The notes below the pieces were generated by a model, which worked only from the letters and a program-made list of their open reading frames with translations, was not told the origin of the DNA and searched no databases. DNA of 54,293 nt, taken from Myxococcaceae bacterium. GTDB lineage: Bacteria; Myxococcota; Myxococcia; Myxococcales; Myxococcaceae. Position numbers and translations under genes: made by a program. Positions 22,708-30,267 of this stretch are shown in pieces. The stretch is taken from contig JAIBBR010000016.1 of NCBI GenBank assembly GCA_019694575.1, forward strand, positions 1-54,293. The letters run 5' to 3'. Every line of letters begins with the position of its first letter. Positions within the stretch are counted from its first letter, which is position 1.

Positions 22708-24261
22708 GTGCTCAAAGGCTCTTTTTACCTATTTCGCATGGTCAGCTGCGTGACGTTGTTGACGGCACAGGCTGCACTGGCGCAACCCGAGGTAACGGCC
22801 GAAAGCCCGACTGACGACCCTGTCGGCGAGCTGTGGGGCCTTCGCTTGCGCTACGGAGCGGCCCTGCGTTCGGGTTCTCAAGCCGACACCGGGCCCGGCA
22901 TGAGCTATTTTGGCCTCACCCCCAATGATTTGGCGCTGGGCGCTTCGATTTTCGGGCGCGGCCACGTAGGTGGCGTGCTCCAGCTTCAACGTGAAGGGTT
23001 CGGGCTGTACGATCAAATGAACCGAGTCACCGCCGGAGCGCTGTTGCGCTTTCACGCCGCCGCCGCCGCCCGGTGGACTTTCGGCCCCCTGCGCCTCGAG
23101 CCGCAGGTCGGCTATGCCTTTCATCAGCTGCCTACTTTCACCAGCACACTCACGCCCAGCCCTGTGCTCACCGCTGGGGCACGGCACGCTGTACTATTGG
23201 CGGGCCGCGTGGCCGTCGACGCGGGGCCCGTCACCATCGAAGCGCGCGGAGAAGTGCCGATTGCCCTGGCCACCATGGGAGGCGACAGCCGGCCGGCGCG
23301 TTCTTCTGGTTTCGCGGTCGGAGGCGCGGTGCGTTTTCCCCTGTTCAGCCAAGGCACCTTGAATTTCGGTGGCGTCGTCGATGGCTATTTTTTGCGCGAT
23401 ACCTTGAGCGTGGCGGCCGACCCTGCGCTCGAAGCAAGCCAGCAGGTGATTCGCTTCGGTGGCGGCCTCGATTTTCAATGGCGTGAAGAGCCGCGCAAGC
23501 CGTACGCGTCGGTGTTGGTGCGAGTGATTGACGCTGACACCCGGGGGCCGTTGCCGGCCGCCGCGCTGACGTTGGAAATCGACGGGCGCGCCCAGCCGCT
23601 CACGCTCGATGGCGAGGGCCGAGGCCGGTTGAGTGACTTGGGCAACAGCACCCTGGTCGCCAAGGCTTCGCTCGGTGGCTACGTGCCTGGCCAGCAAGAA
23701 GGCACCGCGCGGGTGGGCTCGCAAACGGTGCTCGAGGTGTTGCTCAAGAAAGAGGCTCCCCACGTGGGCACGCTGTCAGTGACGGTGGCCGAAAAAGAGA
23801 CCCAGACGCCACTGCCGGGCGCAGTGGTGGTGGTGAATGGCGCGCAAACGGTGACCACCGACGCGCAAGGCCAAGCGTTGGTGAAAGACGTGAAGCCGGG
23901 CCCCGCGTCGCTCTCGGTGACACTCGATGGTTATCAACCGGGTGAAGAAGCGGCCTCGGTGGCGGCGGGCCGTACCAGTGACGTCAAGGTGGCGCTGCTG
24001 CCGGTGAAAAAGCGGGTACCGGCGACGATTACCGGTCTGGTGCGCAGCACCAAGGGGGGCAAGCCCATTGCGGCTGACCTCGCCATACCCCAAGCGAAAA
24101 TTCGCACCAAAGCCACCGCGCAAGGCGCCTTTGCCTTTCGTCTCGAAGGCGGCACGTACACCGTCACCATTTCGGCGCCGGGCTACGTCACCCAAATAAA
24201 AAACGTGACGGTGAAAGATGGTGACCAAGCCATCTTCAACGTCGACTTGCACCCCAAGTGA
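22708..24261 (+). CDS. outer-membrane-barrel-like protein with carboxypeptidase-regulatory/PEGA-type repeats
   Basis: 517 residues from the GTG at 22708, chosen because it gives a normal signal peptide (LKGSFYLFRMVSCVTLLTAQ, cleaved after ALA). Other starts are the GTG at 22651 and the ATG at 22738. The first half of the mature protein has alternating strands like a small outer-membrane barrel (LGASIFGRGHVGGVLQLQRE, VTAGALLRFHAAAAARWTFG). The second half holds three beta-sandwich modules of the carboxypeptidase-regulatory/PEGA type (TQTPLPGAVVVVNGAQTVTT, GPASLSVTLDGYQPGEEAAS, EGGTYTVTISAPGYVTQIKN). Such proteins are usually surface-exposed. The TGA overlaps the next GTG by 3 bases. Function unknown. 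Confidence 0.75.
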   Translation: MLKGSFYLFRMVSCVTLLTAQAALAQPEVTAESPTDDPVGELWGLRLRYGAALRSGSQADTGPGMSYFGLTPNDLALGASIFGRGHVGGVLQLQREGFGLYDQMNRVTAGALLRFHAAAAARWTFGPLRLEPQVGYAFHQLPTFTSTLTPSPVLTAGARHAVLLAGRVAVDAGPVTIEARGEVPIALATMGGDSRPARSSGFAVGGAVRFPLFSQGTLNFGGVVDGYFLRDTLSVAADPALEASQQVIRFGGGLDFQWREEPRKPYASVLVRVIDADTRGPLPAAALTLEIDGRAQPLTLDGEGRGRLSDLGNSTLVAKASLGGYVPGQQEGTARVGSQTVLEVLLKKEAPHVGTLSVTVAEKETQTPLPGAVVVVNGAQTVTTDAQGQALVKDVKPGPASLSVTLDGYQPGEEAASVAAGRTSDVKVALLPVKKRVPATITGLVRSTKGGKPIAADLAIPQAKIRTKATAQGAFAFRLEGGTYTVTISAPGYVTQIKNVTVKDGDQAIFNVDLHPK

Positions 24262-26189
24262 GCCCGGTGACGTCGAAAGCACTCTTTCAACGTGGGCTGG
24301 CCCTGACGGTGGTGGTGATGGCCGCGGGCTGCCCTGACATCGAGCACCGGCTCGACGCGGGCGGCAAAATCGCGCCTTCACCGACGGCCGCGGCGCACGT
24401 GGTGCGCGTCGATGGGCAGGTCTTCTATGAGCACCAGGGGCAGCGCTTTGACGCCAAGCCGGCTCCGTTTTTTCTCGGCGACGCCCTCGAGACTGGCGAG
24501 AACGGGTCGGCGACGGTACGGCTCGCCATGGGGCGTGAAATCGAAATCAGCGCCAACGCCCGTTTCGTGCTCGACGAAACCAACGAAGGTCTGGTGCTCA
24601 ACGTGGCGCGCGGGTTGGTGATTTCGCGTCTCGAAGGCACCAGCGTGCCCGACGGGGCGGTGACGCTGTCGATTTTGACGCCCTTCGGCCTTACCCGGCT
24701 GAGCGGTGAAGACGTGACTGTCGAAGTGACGCTCAACGGGGCCACGGTGGGAGTGAAGGTGGGCTCGATTCAGTGGATTTCACGCAACGGCAAAGCCGTC
24801 ACGGTCACCGAAACGGTAGAGCTCGACGCGCTGGGTTTTCCCAAAGAGAAGGCGCTCACCCCCGCCGAGCTGAAGGTGTCGGCCCTGCGCGGCCGCACCG
24901 AAGTGAAGAAGAACGGTGCCAAAAACTGGTCGCCGGTTGCAGCCAAGAGCCCCGCTCCGGTCGACAGTGGCGACGGCGTGCGGGTGCGCGGCGGCCGCGC
25001 CGCCATCGACGCCGAAGGGGCGGGCTCGACGTTTGGGCTCAGCCGCGACGGTGAAGCCGTCATCGGTGAGGCGCTGGTTTCGAAGACCCGTGAAGACACC
25101 GAGGTTGACTTGAAGAAGGGCGAGTTGTCGGCGGTGCTGCCGATGAAGAAAAAAAGCCGGCTCAAAGTGGGCGACGTGGTGCTGGTGAGTGACTTGGGCG
25201 GTCAGCTCACCATCGTGAAGACGCGCAACGGTTTCGAGCTCAACGCTCTCGCGGGAGACATTCGCATCGAGCGGCCGGGTGCGCCGGCGGCCGAAGTTCC
25301 CGGCGGCAAGGTGGCGCAAATCACCCCTGACGGCGTGAAAGTCGATGACGCGCTACGTGAAGTGGTGACCTTGCCCTCGAAGCAGGGGCTGCGCGTCTTT
25401 CACCCTGGGGTACCTCGGGTGGCGCTCACGTGGGAAGGGCAAGACAAGGCCTATCAAGTCACTGTTTCGCAAGAGCCGGGGCTGACCGCGCCGCTTTTGC
25501 AGGGCATCGTTCACCAACGCTATGTGAACGTCGACGCACCGGCCAAAGGCGCGCTGTTTTGGAAAATCGAAGACGAGGCGGGCAACCCGGTTGATTCGGG
25601 CAGCGCCAGTTTTTCTCCCGAAATTCGCCGCACCGACTTAGAGCGTCAGCGCAACGTGGTGAGCGACGGCTCTGAGAAGACCACCATTTTTTTTCAAGAC
25701 AAGCCGCCTTCAGTGACCTTCACTTACGACCCTGACACCGAAGCCGGCCAATACCGGTTGTCGGTTTACAAAGAAGGGCAGCTTGGCTCTCCACTGGTAG
25801 AACGGCTGTCGAAAGACGAGCAAGTGGTGTTGCCTGAAGGAGCGCTGGGCGAAGGCAGCTATGTGTGGTCAGTCACTCCGCTGGGTAAAAACAATGAAGC
25901 GCTGCGCGGGGGGCGCATGAATAAGCTGCAAATCGTTTACGACAACGCGGTGCTTCGCCTGCTCATCACCACGCCTCAAAATGGAGCCGCCGGCGGCCGC
26001 AGCGTGCCGGTAAAAGGCGTGGCGCCAATAGGCAGCCGGGTGGTGCTCAACGGAAAAACCATCGAGCTGGGCGAAAAATCTCGTTTCGATACTGTGGCAG
26101 CCCCCGTCGGCCGTGGTGTATTGGTCTTCAGGCTCTTTCAAGGAGCCGCAGAGTCCATCACCGTACGAACGGTTCGCCGAGGGAATTGA
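24258..26189 (+). CDS. FecR-domain-like lipoprotein
   Basis: 643 residues with a GTG start overlapping the previous stop; a GTG at 24267 is an alternative. The lipoprotein signal ends in VVVMAAGC. Residues about 45-135 form a FecR-like domain: HVVRVDGQVFYEHQGQRFDA, FLGDALETGENGSATVRLAM, IEISANARFVLDETNEGLVL. A second FecR-like stretch follows (VDSGDGVRVRGGRAAIDAEG). The C-terminal half is beta-rich with YQVTVSQEPGLTAPLLQGIV and VKGVAPIGSRVVLNGKTIEL, resembling Ig or Big-like modules. FecR domains sense or restrain signalling partners and are common beside membrane kinases in myxobacteria. The next gene is a Ser/Thr kinase coupled by TGATG. Confidence 0.8.
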   Translation: MSPVTSKALFQRGLALTVVVMAAGCPDIEHRLDAGGKIAPSPTAAAHVVRVDGQVFYEHQGQRFDAKPAPFFLGDALETGENGSATVRLAMGREIEISANARFVLDETNEGLVLNVARGLVISRLEGTSVPDGAVTLSILTPFGLTRLSGEDVTVEVTLNGATVGVKVGSIQWISRNGKAVTVTETVELDALGFPKEKALTPAELKVSALRGRTEVKKNGAKNWSPVAAKSPAPVDSGDGVRVRGGRAAIDAEGAGSTFGLSRDGEAVIGEALVSKTREDTEVDLKKGELSAVLPMKKKSRLKVGDVVLVSDLGGQLTIVKTRNGFELNALAGDIRIERPGAPAAEVPGGKVAQITPDGVKVDDALREVVTLPSKQGLRVFHPGVPRVALTWEGQDKAYQVTVSQEPGLTAPLLQGIVHQRYVNVDAPAKGALFWKIEDEAGNPVDSGSASFSPEIRRTDLERQRNVVSDGSEKTTIFFQDKPPSVTFTYDPDTEAGQYRLSVYKEGQLGSPLVERLSKDEQVVLPEGALGEGSYVWSVTPLGKNNEALRGGRMNKLQIVYDNAVLRLLITTPQNGAAGGRSVPVKGVAPIGSRVVLNGKTIELGEKSRFDTVAAPVGRGVLVFRLFQGAAESITVRTVRRGN

Positions 26190-27886
26190 TGACCACAGGT
26201 TCTTCTGGCGGCGACTTCCCTCCACGGGAGCCAGTGGGGCAAGTCGCGGTCAGACCTTTCGGTGCGTACTTCTTGGTACGCAAGCTGGCCGAAGGCGGCA
26301 TGGCCGAAATCTTTCTCGCCAAGCAAATGGGCGTCGAAGGCTTCGAGCGCAACGTGGTCATCAAGCGCATGCTGCAGCACTTGTCGAACGTGCCTGACTT
26401 CGTGAGCATGTTTCTCGACGAAGCCCGCTTGGCGTCGCGCCTGGCGCACCCCAACATCGTTCAAATCAACGACTTGGGTTTCGCAGACGGTTGCTACTTC
26501 ATCAGCATGGAATACCTGCCCGGCGAAGACTTTTCGACGGTGCTGCGCACCTCGGCCCGGCGCCGCGAGTACGTGCCGTACCACGTGAGCCTGCGCGTCA
26601 TTGCCGAAGCCGCGCGCGGGCTGCATTACGCGCACGAATTCACTGACGCCAAGGGCAAGCCGCTGAACATCGTTCACCGCGACATTTCGCCTTCGAATAT
26701 TTTCGTCAGCTACACCGGCCAGGTGAAGGTGCTCGACTTCGGCATCGCCAAGGCCGAGTCGCGCGTCACCAACACCACTGCAGGTGTGGTGAAGGGCAAG
26801 TACATGTACATGTCTCCCGAGCAAGCGAGCTCGGGGGCGGTCGACCGACGGGCCGACATTTTTTCGTTGGGCGTCAGCATGTACGAAGCGCTGACCAACA
26901 CCCGGCCGTTCGCTCGTGACAGCGACTTGGCCATTTTGAACGCGGTGCTGCGCTGCGATTTCAAAGTGCCGCGCGCGGTGCGCCCCGACTTGCCTGTCGA
27001 GCTCGAGCAAATCGCCCTCAAGGCGATGTCGCACCACCCTGAAGACCGTTACCAGACGGCCGAAGAAATGGCGGCTGACCTCGAGCGCTTCTTGGCGGCC
27101 ACCACGTCAGGTTCAGGCGGCGCTACCTTGTCGTCGTTCATGGCCAGCTTCTTTGGGCCTGAGCGGTTGGCGTCGAAGACACGCATCGAAAGCCTGAACG
27201 AGCTGGCAGCGAAGGGCGTCGATGTGCCGGGTTTTTCTAACCCGTTGTCGCCGAAAACCGACCCCGACCACACCCAGGCCGGAGTGGTGCCGCAAAGCTT
27301 GAAGCAGGGCACCCCGGCGCTGGGGCCTAAACCTCTGCCGGGGCGTCAAGACAGCAAAGGCCGGGGCGCGGTGCTGATGGCCATTGTCGCTGCGTTGGTG
27401 GCGGCGGCCATGGCGGGCGCATTTTGGGTCGGTGGGTTGGTGCGCAATAACGAGCTGCAAGACGCGGGTGGGGTGAACACGTCGTTCGATTCAGGCGCCG
27501 TGGTGGCCACCCCCGACGCCGGCCCTGAAGCCGCGGTCGATGCCGGCGCCATAGCGACTGACGCCGGCAAGCGCGTCGAGGTGCCGGTTCCGGCGTGTGT
27601 GACATTGACAGAGCGCATTATTCTGGGGGTGGCCCGCAACCACTTTGGTGCGGTGCAGCGCTGCTTTCAAGACAACAAAGACGACTTGCCAGCCAATGCA
27701 GGTCAGCTGTCGGTTGAATTCACCATTGCGCCCAACGGCCGCGTCTCGCGCGCCAAGCCCGAGCTTGGCAACACCGGTGTGGGCAAGTGCATGGAGCGGG
27801 TGGTGAAAGGCATGGTGTTCCCCTGCCAGAAAGAGAAGCAGCCCGCGGTGTTGACGCTGCCGTTCCAATACGAAGTGAAGCGGTAG
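26189..27886 (+). CDS. membrane Ser/Thr protein kinase with periplasmic AgmX-type domain
   Basis: 565 residues from the ATG at 26189, which overlaps the FecR-gene stop by one base. Hanks-type kinase domain about 24-290: glycine loop KLAEGGMAEIFLA, catalytic Lys59 in VVIKRM, loop HRDISPSN with His163 and Asp165, DFG at 183-185, activation segment end MYMSPEQASSG. A single transmembrane helix lies at about 392-417 (VLMAIVAALVAAAMAGAFWV). The periplasmic part starts with an Asp/Ala linker, then a TonB_C/AgmX-type domain (GAVQRCFQDNKDDLPANAGQ, FTIAPNGRVSRAK, VGKCMERVVKGMVFPC). The kinase output side is cytosolic, so the AgmX domain is probably the sensor or envelope anchor. Ends 7 bases before the methyltransferase gene. 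Confidence 0.92.
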   Translation: MTTGSSGGDFPPREPVGQVAVRPFGAYFLVRKLAEGGMAEIFLAKQMGVEGFERNVVIKRMLQHLSNVPDFVSMFLDEARLASRLAHPNIVQINDLGFADGCYFISMEYLPGEDFSTVLRTSARRREYVPYHVSLRVIAEAARGLHYAHEFTDAKGKPLNIVHRDISPSNIFVSYTGQVKVLDFGIAKAESRVTNTTAGVVKGKYMYMSPEQASSGAVDRRADIFSLGVSMYEALTNTRPFARDSDLAILNAVLRCDFKVPRAVRPDLPVELEQIALKAMSHHPEDRYQTAEEMAADLERFLAATTSGSGGATLSSFMASFFGPERLASKTRIESLNELAAKGVDVPGFSNPLSPKTDPDHTQAGVVPQSLKQGTPALGPKPLPGRQDSKGRGAVLMAIVAALVAAAMAGAFWVGGLVRNNELQDAGGVNTSFDSGAVVATPDAGPEAAVDAGAIATDAGKRVEVPVPACVTLTERIILGVARNHFGAVQRCFQDNKDDLPANAGQLSVEFTIAPNGRVSRAKPELGNTGVGKCMERVVKGMVFPCQKEKQPAVLTLPFQYEVKR

Positions 27887-27893
27887 CACGGGC

Positions 27894-28403
27894 ATGGGCG
27901 AGCGTGCTCCTCAGGTCGATGGTGCGCCGCTTCGCCGCTCGCAGTGGCTTCAGGTTCCTCCGCCTTTGTTGTTCGTCACCTCGTTCATGGCCGGTCTGTC
28001 GCTGGGTAAGTGGGTGGCGCCTCACCCATTGTTGCCCGACGCATTGCACGGCACTGCTCGAGCGGTGGGTTGGGGTTTGGTGGCGCTGGCGCTGGTGTTT
28101 ATCGCTCCGGCGGTGCTGCTGTTTTTGCGTCACCGCACCACCTTGATGCCTCACTCGCGCGACGCGCGGGTGCTGGTGGCCAGTGGGCCTTTTCGCTTCA
28201 CCCGAAACCCGATGTACCTGGGTTTCACCGCTGCTTACGTGGGAGCGGCGTTGATAATAAATGCCGTGTGGCCGCTGTTGCTGCTCGCCTTGCCGCTGTG
28301 GGTTTTGAATGCGAAGGTGATTCCCTACGAAGAAGACAATTTGGTGCGCAATTTTGGCGGTTCGTACCGTGCGTACCAAGAGCGCGTGCGGCGCTGGTTG
28401 TAG
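27894..28403 (+). CDS. ICMT/PEMT-family membrane methyltransferase-like protein
   Basis: 169 residues with four hydrophobic helices (PPLLFVTSFMAGLSL, AVGWGLVALALVFIAPAVLL, YLGFTAAYVGAALIINAV, PLLLLALPLWVLNAKV). The family signature of isoprenylcysteine carboxyl methyltransferase or phospholipid N-methyltransferase-like proteins is present: SGPFRFTRNPMYLG, then the EEDNLVRNFGGSYRAYQERV SAM-binding tail with the two Glu and the Arg-Arg-Trp end. The bacterial substrate is unknown. It starts 7 bases after the kinase, so may be co-transcribed. The stop is immediately adjacent to the stop of convergent recR with no bases between. Confidence 0.85.
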   Translation: MGERAPQVDGAPLRRSQWLQVPPPLLFVTSFMAGLSLGKWVAPHPLLPDALHGTARAVGWGLVALALVFIAPAVLLFLRHRTTLMPHSRDARVLVASGPFRFTRNPMYLGFTAAYVGAALIINAVWPLLLLALPLWVLNAKVIPYEEDNLVRNFGGSYRAYQERVRRWL

Positions 28404-29003
28404 CTAAATATCGCGCCGGGCGCTCAAGGCGCGAGCCAGCGTGGCCTGGTCGGCGAATTCCAAATCGCCTCCCATCGGTATGCCCTGGGCCAAGCGTGTT
28501 ACCTTGATGCCCATTGGCTTGAGCAGTCGCGTCAAGTACAGCGCTGTCGCTTCGCCTTCGACGTCGGGGTTGGTGGCGAGAATGACTTCTTCGACGTCGG
28601 TGTCTTGCAAGCGGGTGAGCAACTCGCGAATGCGCAGTTGGTCGGGCCCCACGCCTTCGAGCGGAGACAGCACGCCGTGCAACACGTGGTAGCGCCCCTT
28701 GAATTCGCGGGTGCGCTCGAGGGCCAGTTCATCGGCGATGCCTTCGACCACGCAGAGCAGTTTGTCGTCGCGGCGGGTATCGCTGCAGAAGCCGCACTGG
28801 GGGTGCGCTTTGTCGCAGAGGCTAAAGCACTTGGGGCACAGCGAGACGTGGTCAACCACGTCAAGCAGCGCGGCCGACAACCCCCGCGCGTATTCAGCGG
28901 GGGCACGCAACACGTGAAACGCCAAACGCTGTGCTGTTTTCTCGCCGATGCCCGGCAGCTTGGCGAGTTGTGCCACCAATCGATTGAGTGCGTCGGGCGT
29001 CAC
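28404..29003 (-). CDS. recR: recombination mediator protein RecR
   Basis: 199 residues with a GTG start. RecR works with RecF and RecO to load RecA at gaps. Helix-hairpin-helix LAKLPGIGEKTAQRLAFHVL, a zinc finger with CPKCFSLCDKAHPQCGFC (C-x2-C then C-x2-C), the Toprim domain with LLCVVEGIADELALER and ILATNPDVEGEATALYL, and the C-terminal Walker-B-like region with RLAQGIPMGGDLEFAD. All expected pieces are present and length is normal. It is the last gene of a dnaX-ybaB-recR operon, a classic bacterial grouping. The 123 bases separating it from ybaB hold a long perfect inverted repeat. Confidence 0.96.
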   Translation of the reverse strand: MTPDALNRLVAQLAKLPGIGEKTAQRLAFHVLRAPAEYARGLSAALLDVVDHVSLCPKCFSLCDKAHPQCGFCSDTRRDDKLLCVVEGIADELALERTREFKGRYHVLHGVLSPLEGVGPDQLRIRELLTRLQDTDVEEVILATNPDVEGEATALYLTRLLKPMGIKVTRLAQGIPMGGDLEFADQATLARALSARRDI

Positions 29004-29032
29004 GGTGAAAGGGCCTTAAGCTGGGTCAGCTT

Positions 29033-29110
29033 GGTGTCAGACTTTACATATGGTCGTTCGCGCTTCCCCGTCTCGGTCGGGGCGAACGACCATATGTAAA
29101 GTCTGACACC
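29033..29110. repeat. long perfect inverted repeat (REP/MITE-like palindrome)
   Basis: Two 29-base arms, 29033-29061 and 29082-29110, are perfectly reverse-complementary (arm begins GGTGTCAGACTTTACATATG and ends GTCGTTCGC), separated by 20 bases. Inside the spacer CCCG (29067-29070) can pair with CGGG (29078-29081), extending the hairpin with a 5-base bulge. The arms are richer in A/T than the flanking DNA. The element sits in the ybaB-recR gap of an otherwise tight operon. The 5' TGTCAGAC motif is like ends of REP-type elements mobilised by RAYT (Y1) transposases, which is an inference. No other full copy was seen by eye in the window. Confidence 0.85.
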
Positions 29111-29126
29111 GGTTTTCCGGTTTCGT

Positions 29127-29447
29127 TTAGCGGGTCACTCCGGGAATCGGAATGCCGTTGGAAATTTTGCTCAGCTCTTTTTGCATGTGGTCGCGGCTGG
29201 CGGCCAACGCCGCGTTCACCGCCGCCGTCACCAAGTCTTCGAGCATCGCGGTGTCGTTGGGGTCAATGGCTTTGGGGTCGATTTTGAGGCTCTTGAGCTC
29301 TTGCACGCCGTTGGCGGTGGCCACTACCAAACCGTCACCGGCTTTGCCTTCGACCGTCTCGTCGGCGAGCGACGCCTTGCGCTTTTCGATTTGCGCGGTC
29401 AGCTTGTTCGCTTGCTTGATGAAGTGGTTGAGGTCGATGCCGGGCAT
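29127..29447 (-). CDS. YbaB/EbfC-family nucleoid-associated protein
   Basis: 106 residues from the ATG at 29447 (MPGIDLNHFIKQANKLT); an upstream start at 29513 would add a basic 22-residue leader that overlaps the dnaX end and is not family-like. The alpha-beta-alpha EbfC fold is visible: an N-terminal helix ending ETVEGKAGDGLVVATANG, the strand ELKSLKIDPKAIDPNDTAML, and a C-terminal helix. YbaB dimers bind DNA and commonly sit between dnaX and recR, as here. The gap to the dnaX end is 28 bases. Confidence 0.93.
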   Translation of the reverse strand: MPGIDLNHFIKQANKLTAQIEKRKASLADETVEGKAGDGLVVATANGVQELKSLKIDPKAIDPNDTAMLEDLVTAAVNAALAASRDHMQKELSKISNGIPIPGVTR

Positions 29448-29475
29448 GCGTTTCGCGCTCCTAAACGTGCGGGGG

Positions 29476-30267
29476 TTACGTCTCTTCCTCGGGCACTCCC
29501 GTGCCACTGTCAAGCGGCAAGGCGGGGGCCGGTTCGAGCACCTGAATGTGCTCGAGCGAGCCTCCGAGCAGGCGCAGCACCGAGCGCACCGCGGGGTGCT
29601 CTTTCACCTTGGCTTCAATGTCTTTTTCGCGCACCAAGCGGTCGCCGGCGACGATCTCGGCCACGCTCTTCGGCGCCTGGGCGATGAGCTGCGGTGAGCT
29701 TTCTTCAACCAGCTTGAAGGGCCGGCCAAAGTGCGCGGTGAGCGTCTGCTCGAGCGTGGCTTTCGAATTGCCGAAAATCGCCGCCCGGTGAAACGCGGCG
29801 TCTGACGGGTAGCCCAAGCGAATTTCGCCTTCGCTCATCGCAATCACCCGGCCGAAGCTGAGCGACTTGCCGTGGCGGGGTGACGACGCTTTCACCGCTT
29901 CAATGGCTTCTCGCCAACGCGCGTCGTGCGAGCTGGCTGCCGGCGCCACAGCGGCGGTGGCGGCGGCTTTTATCGGGGCAGACGACGAAGCAGGTGGTGC
30001 GCTGGGCACGGGAGGTGCTGAAGGCTTCGCAGCCACCGGCGCTTCTTCAGGCAAGCACTCGCCCGAAGCACACCCTTCGGCACTGCCTTCAGGCGCGAAT
30101 AGACGCGTGTCTGCTTCCGCCTCCGCAGAAGTGGAGACGGGCGGGGCCGGTTTCGAAGGAGGAGCAGGCGCGAGCCGCGGCGGCTCAGGCGCGAAAGGTC
30201 GAGGGCGGGGAGCGACCTCCGGACGCTCCCACGTTGGGCCGAGGCGCTTCGGCTTGCCCGCCGCCCA
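29476..30267 (-). CDS. dnaX: dnaX, tau-specific C-terminal part in a shifted frame
   Basis: Open frame from 30267 to the stop at 29476, offset by +1 from the upstream dnaX frame and lacking its own plausible start. It reads a Pro/Ala-rich linker (RPEVAPRPRPFAPEPPRLAP) and then a folded C-terminal domain (ARWREAIEAVKASSPRHGKS, LSFGRVIAMSEGEIRLGYPS, AAIFGNSKATLEQTLTAHFG) typical of the DnaX tau end in myxobacteria, where it binds polymerase alpha and helicase. The two frames overlap over 30185-30267. Either a one-base insertion (sequencing, assembly or mutation; the four-base G run at 30207-30210 on the plus strand is a candidate) or a programmed shift joins them. Together the parts give about 639 residues, a normal DnaX length. 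Confidence 0.82.
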   Translation of the reverse strand, partial: WAAGKPKRLGPTWERPEVAPRPRPFAPEPPRLAPAPPSKPAPPVSTSAEAEADTRLFAPEGSAEGCASGECLPEEAPVAAKPSAPPVPSAPPASSSAPIKAAATAAVAPAASSHDARWREAIEAVKASSPRHGKSLSFGRVIAMSEGEIRLGYPSDAAFHRAAIFGNSKATLEQTLTAHFGRPFKLVEESSPQLIAQAPKSVAEIVAGDRLVREKDIEAKVKEHPAVRSVLRLLGGSLEHIQVLEPAPALPLDSGTGVPEEET

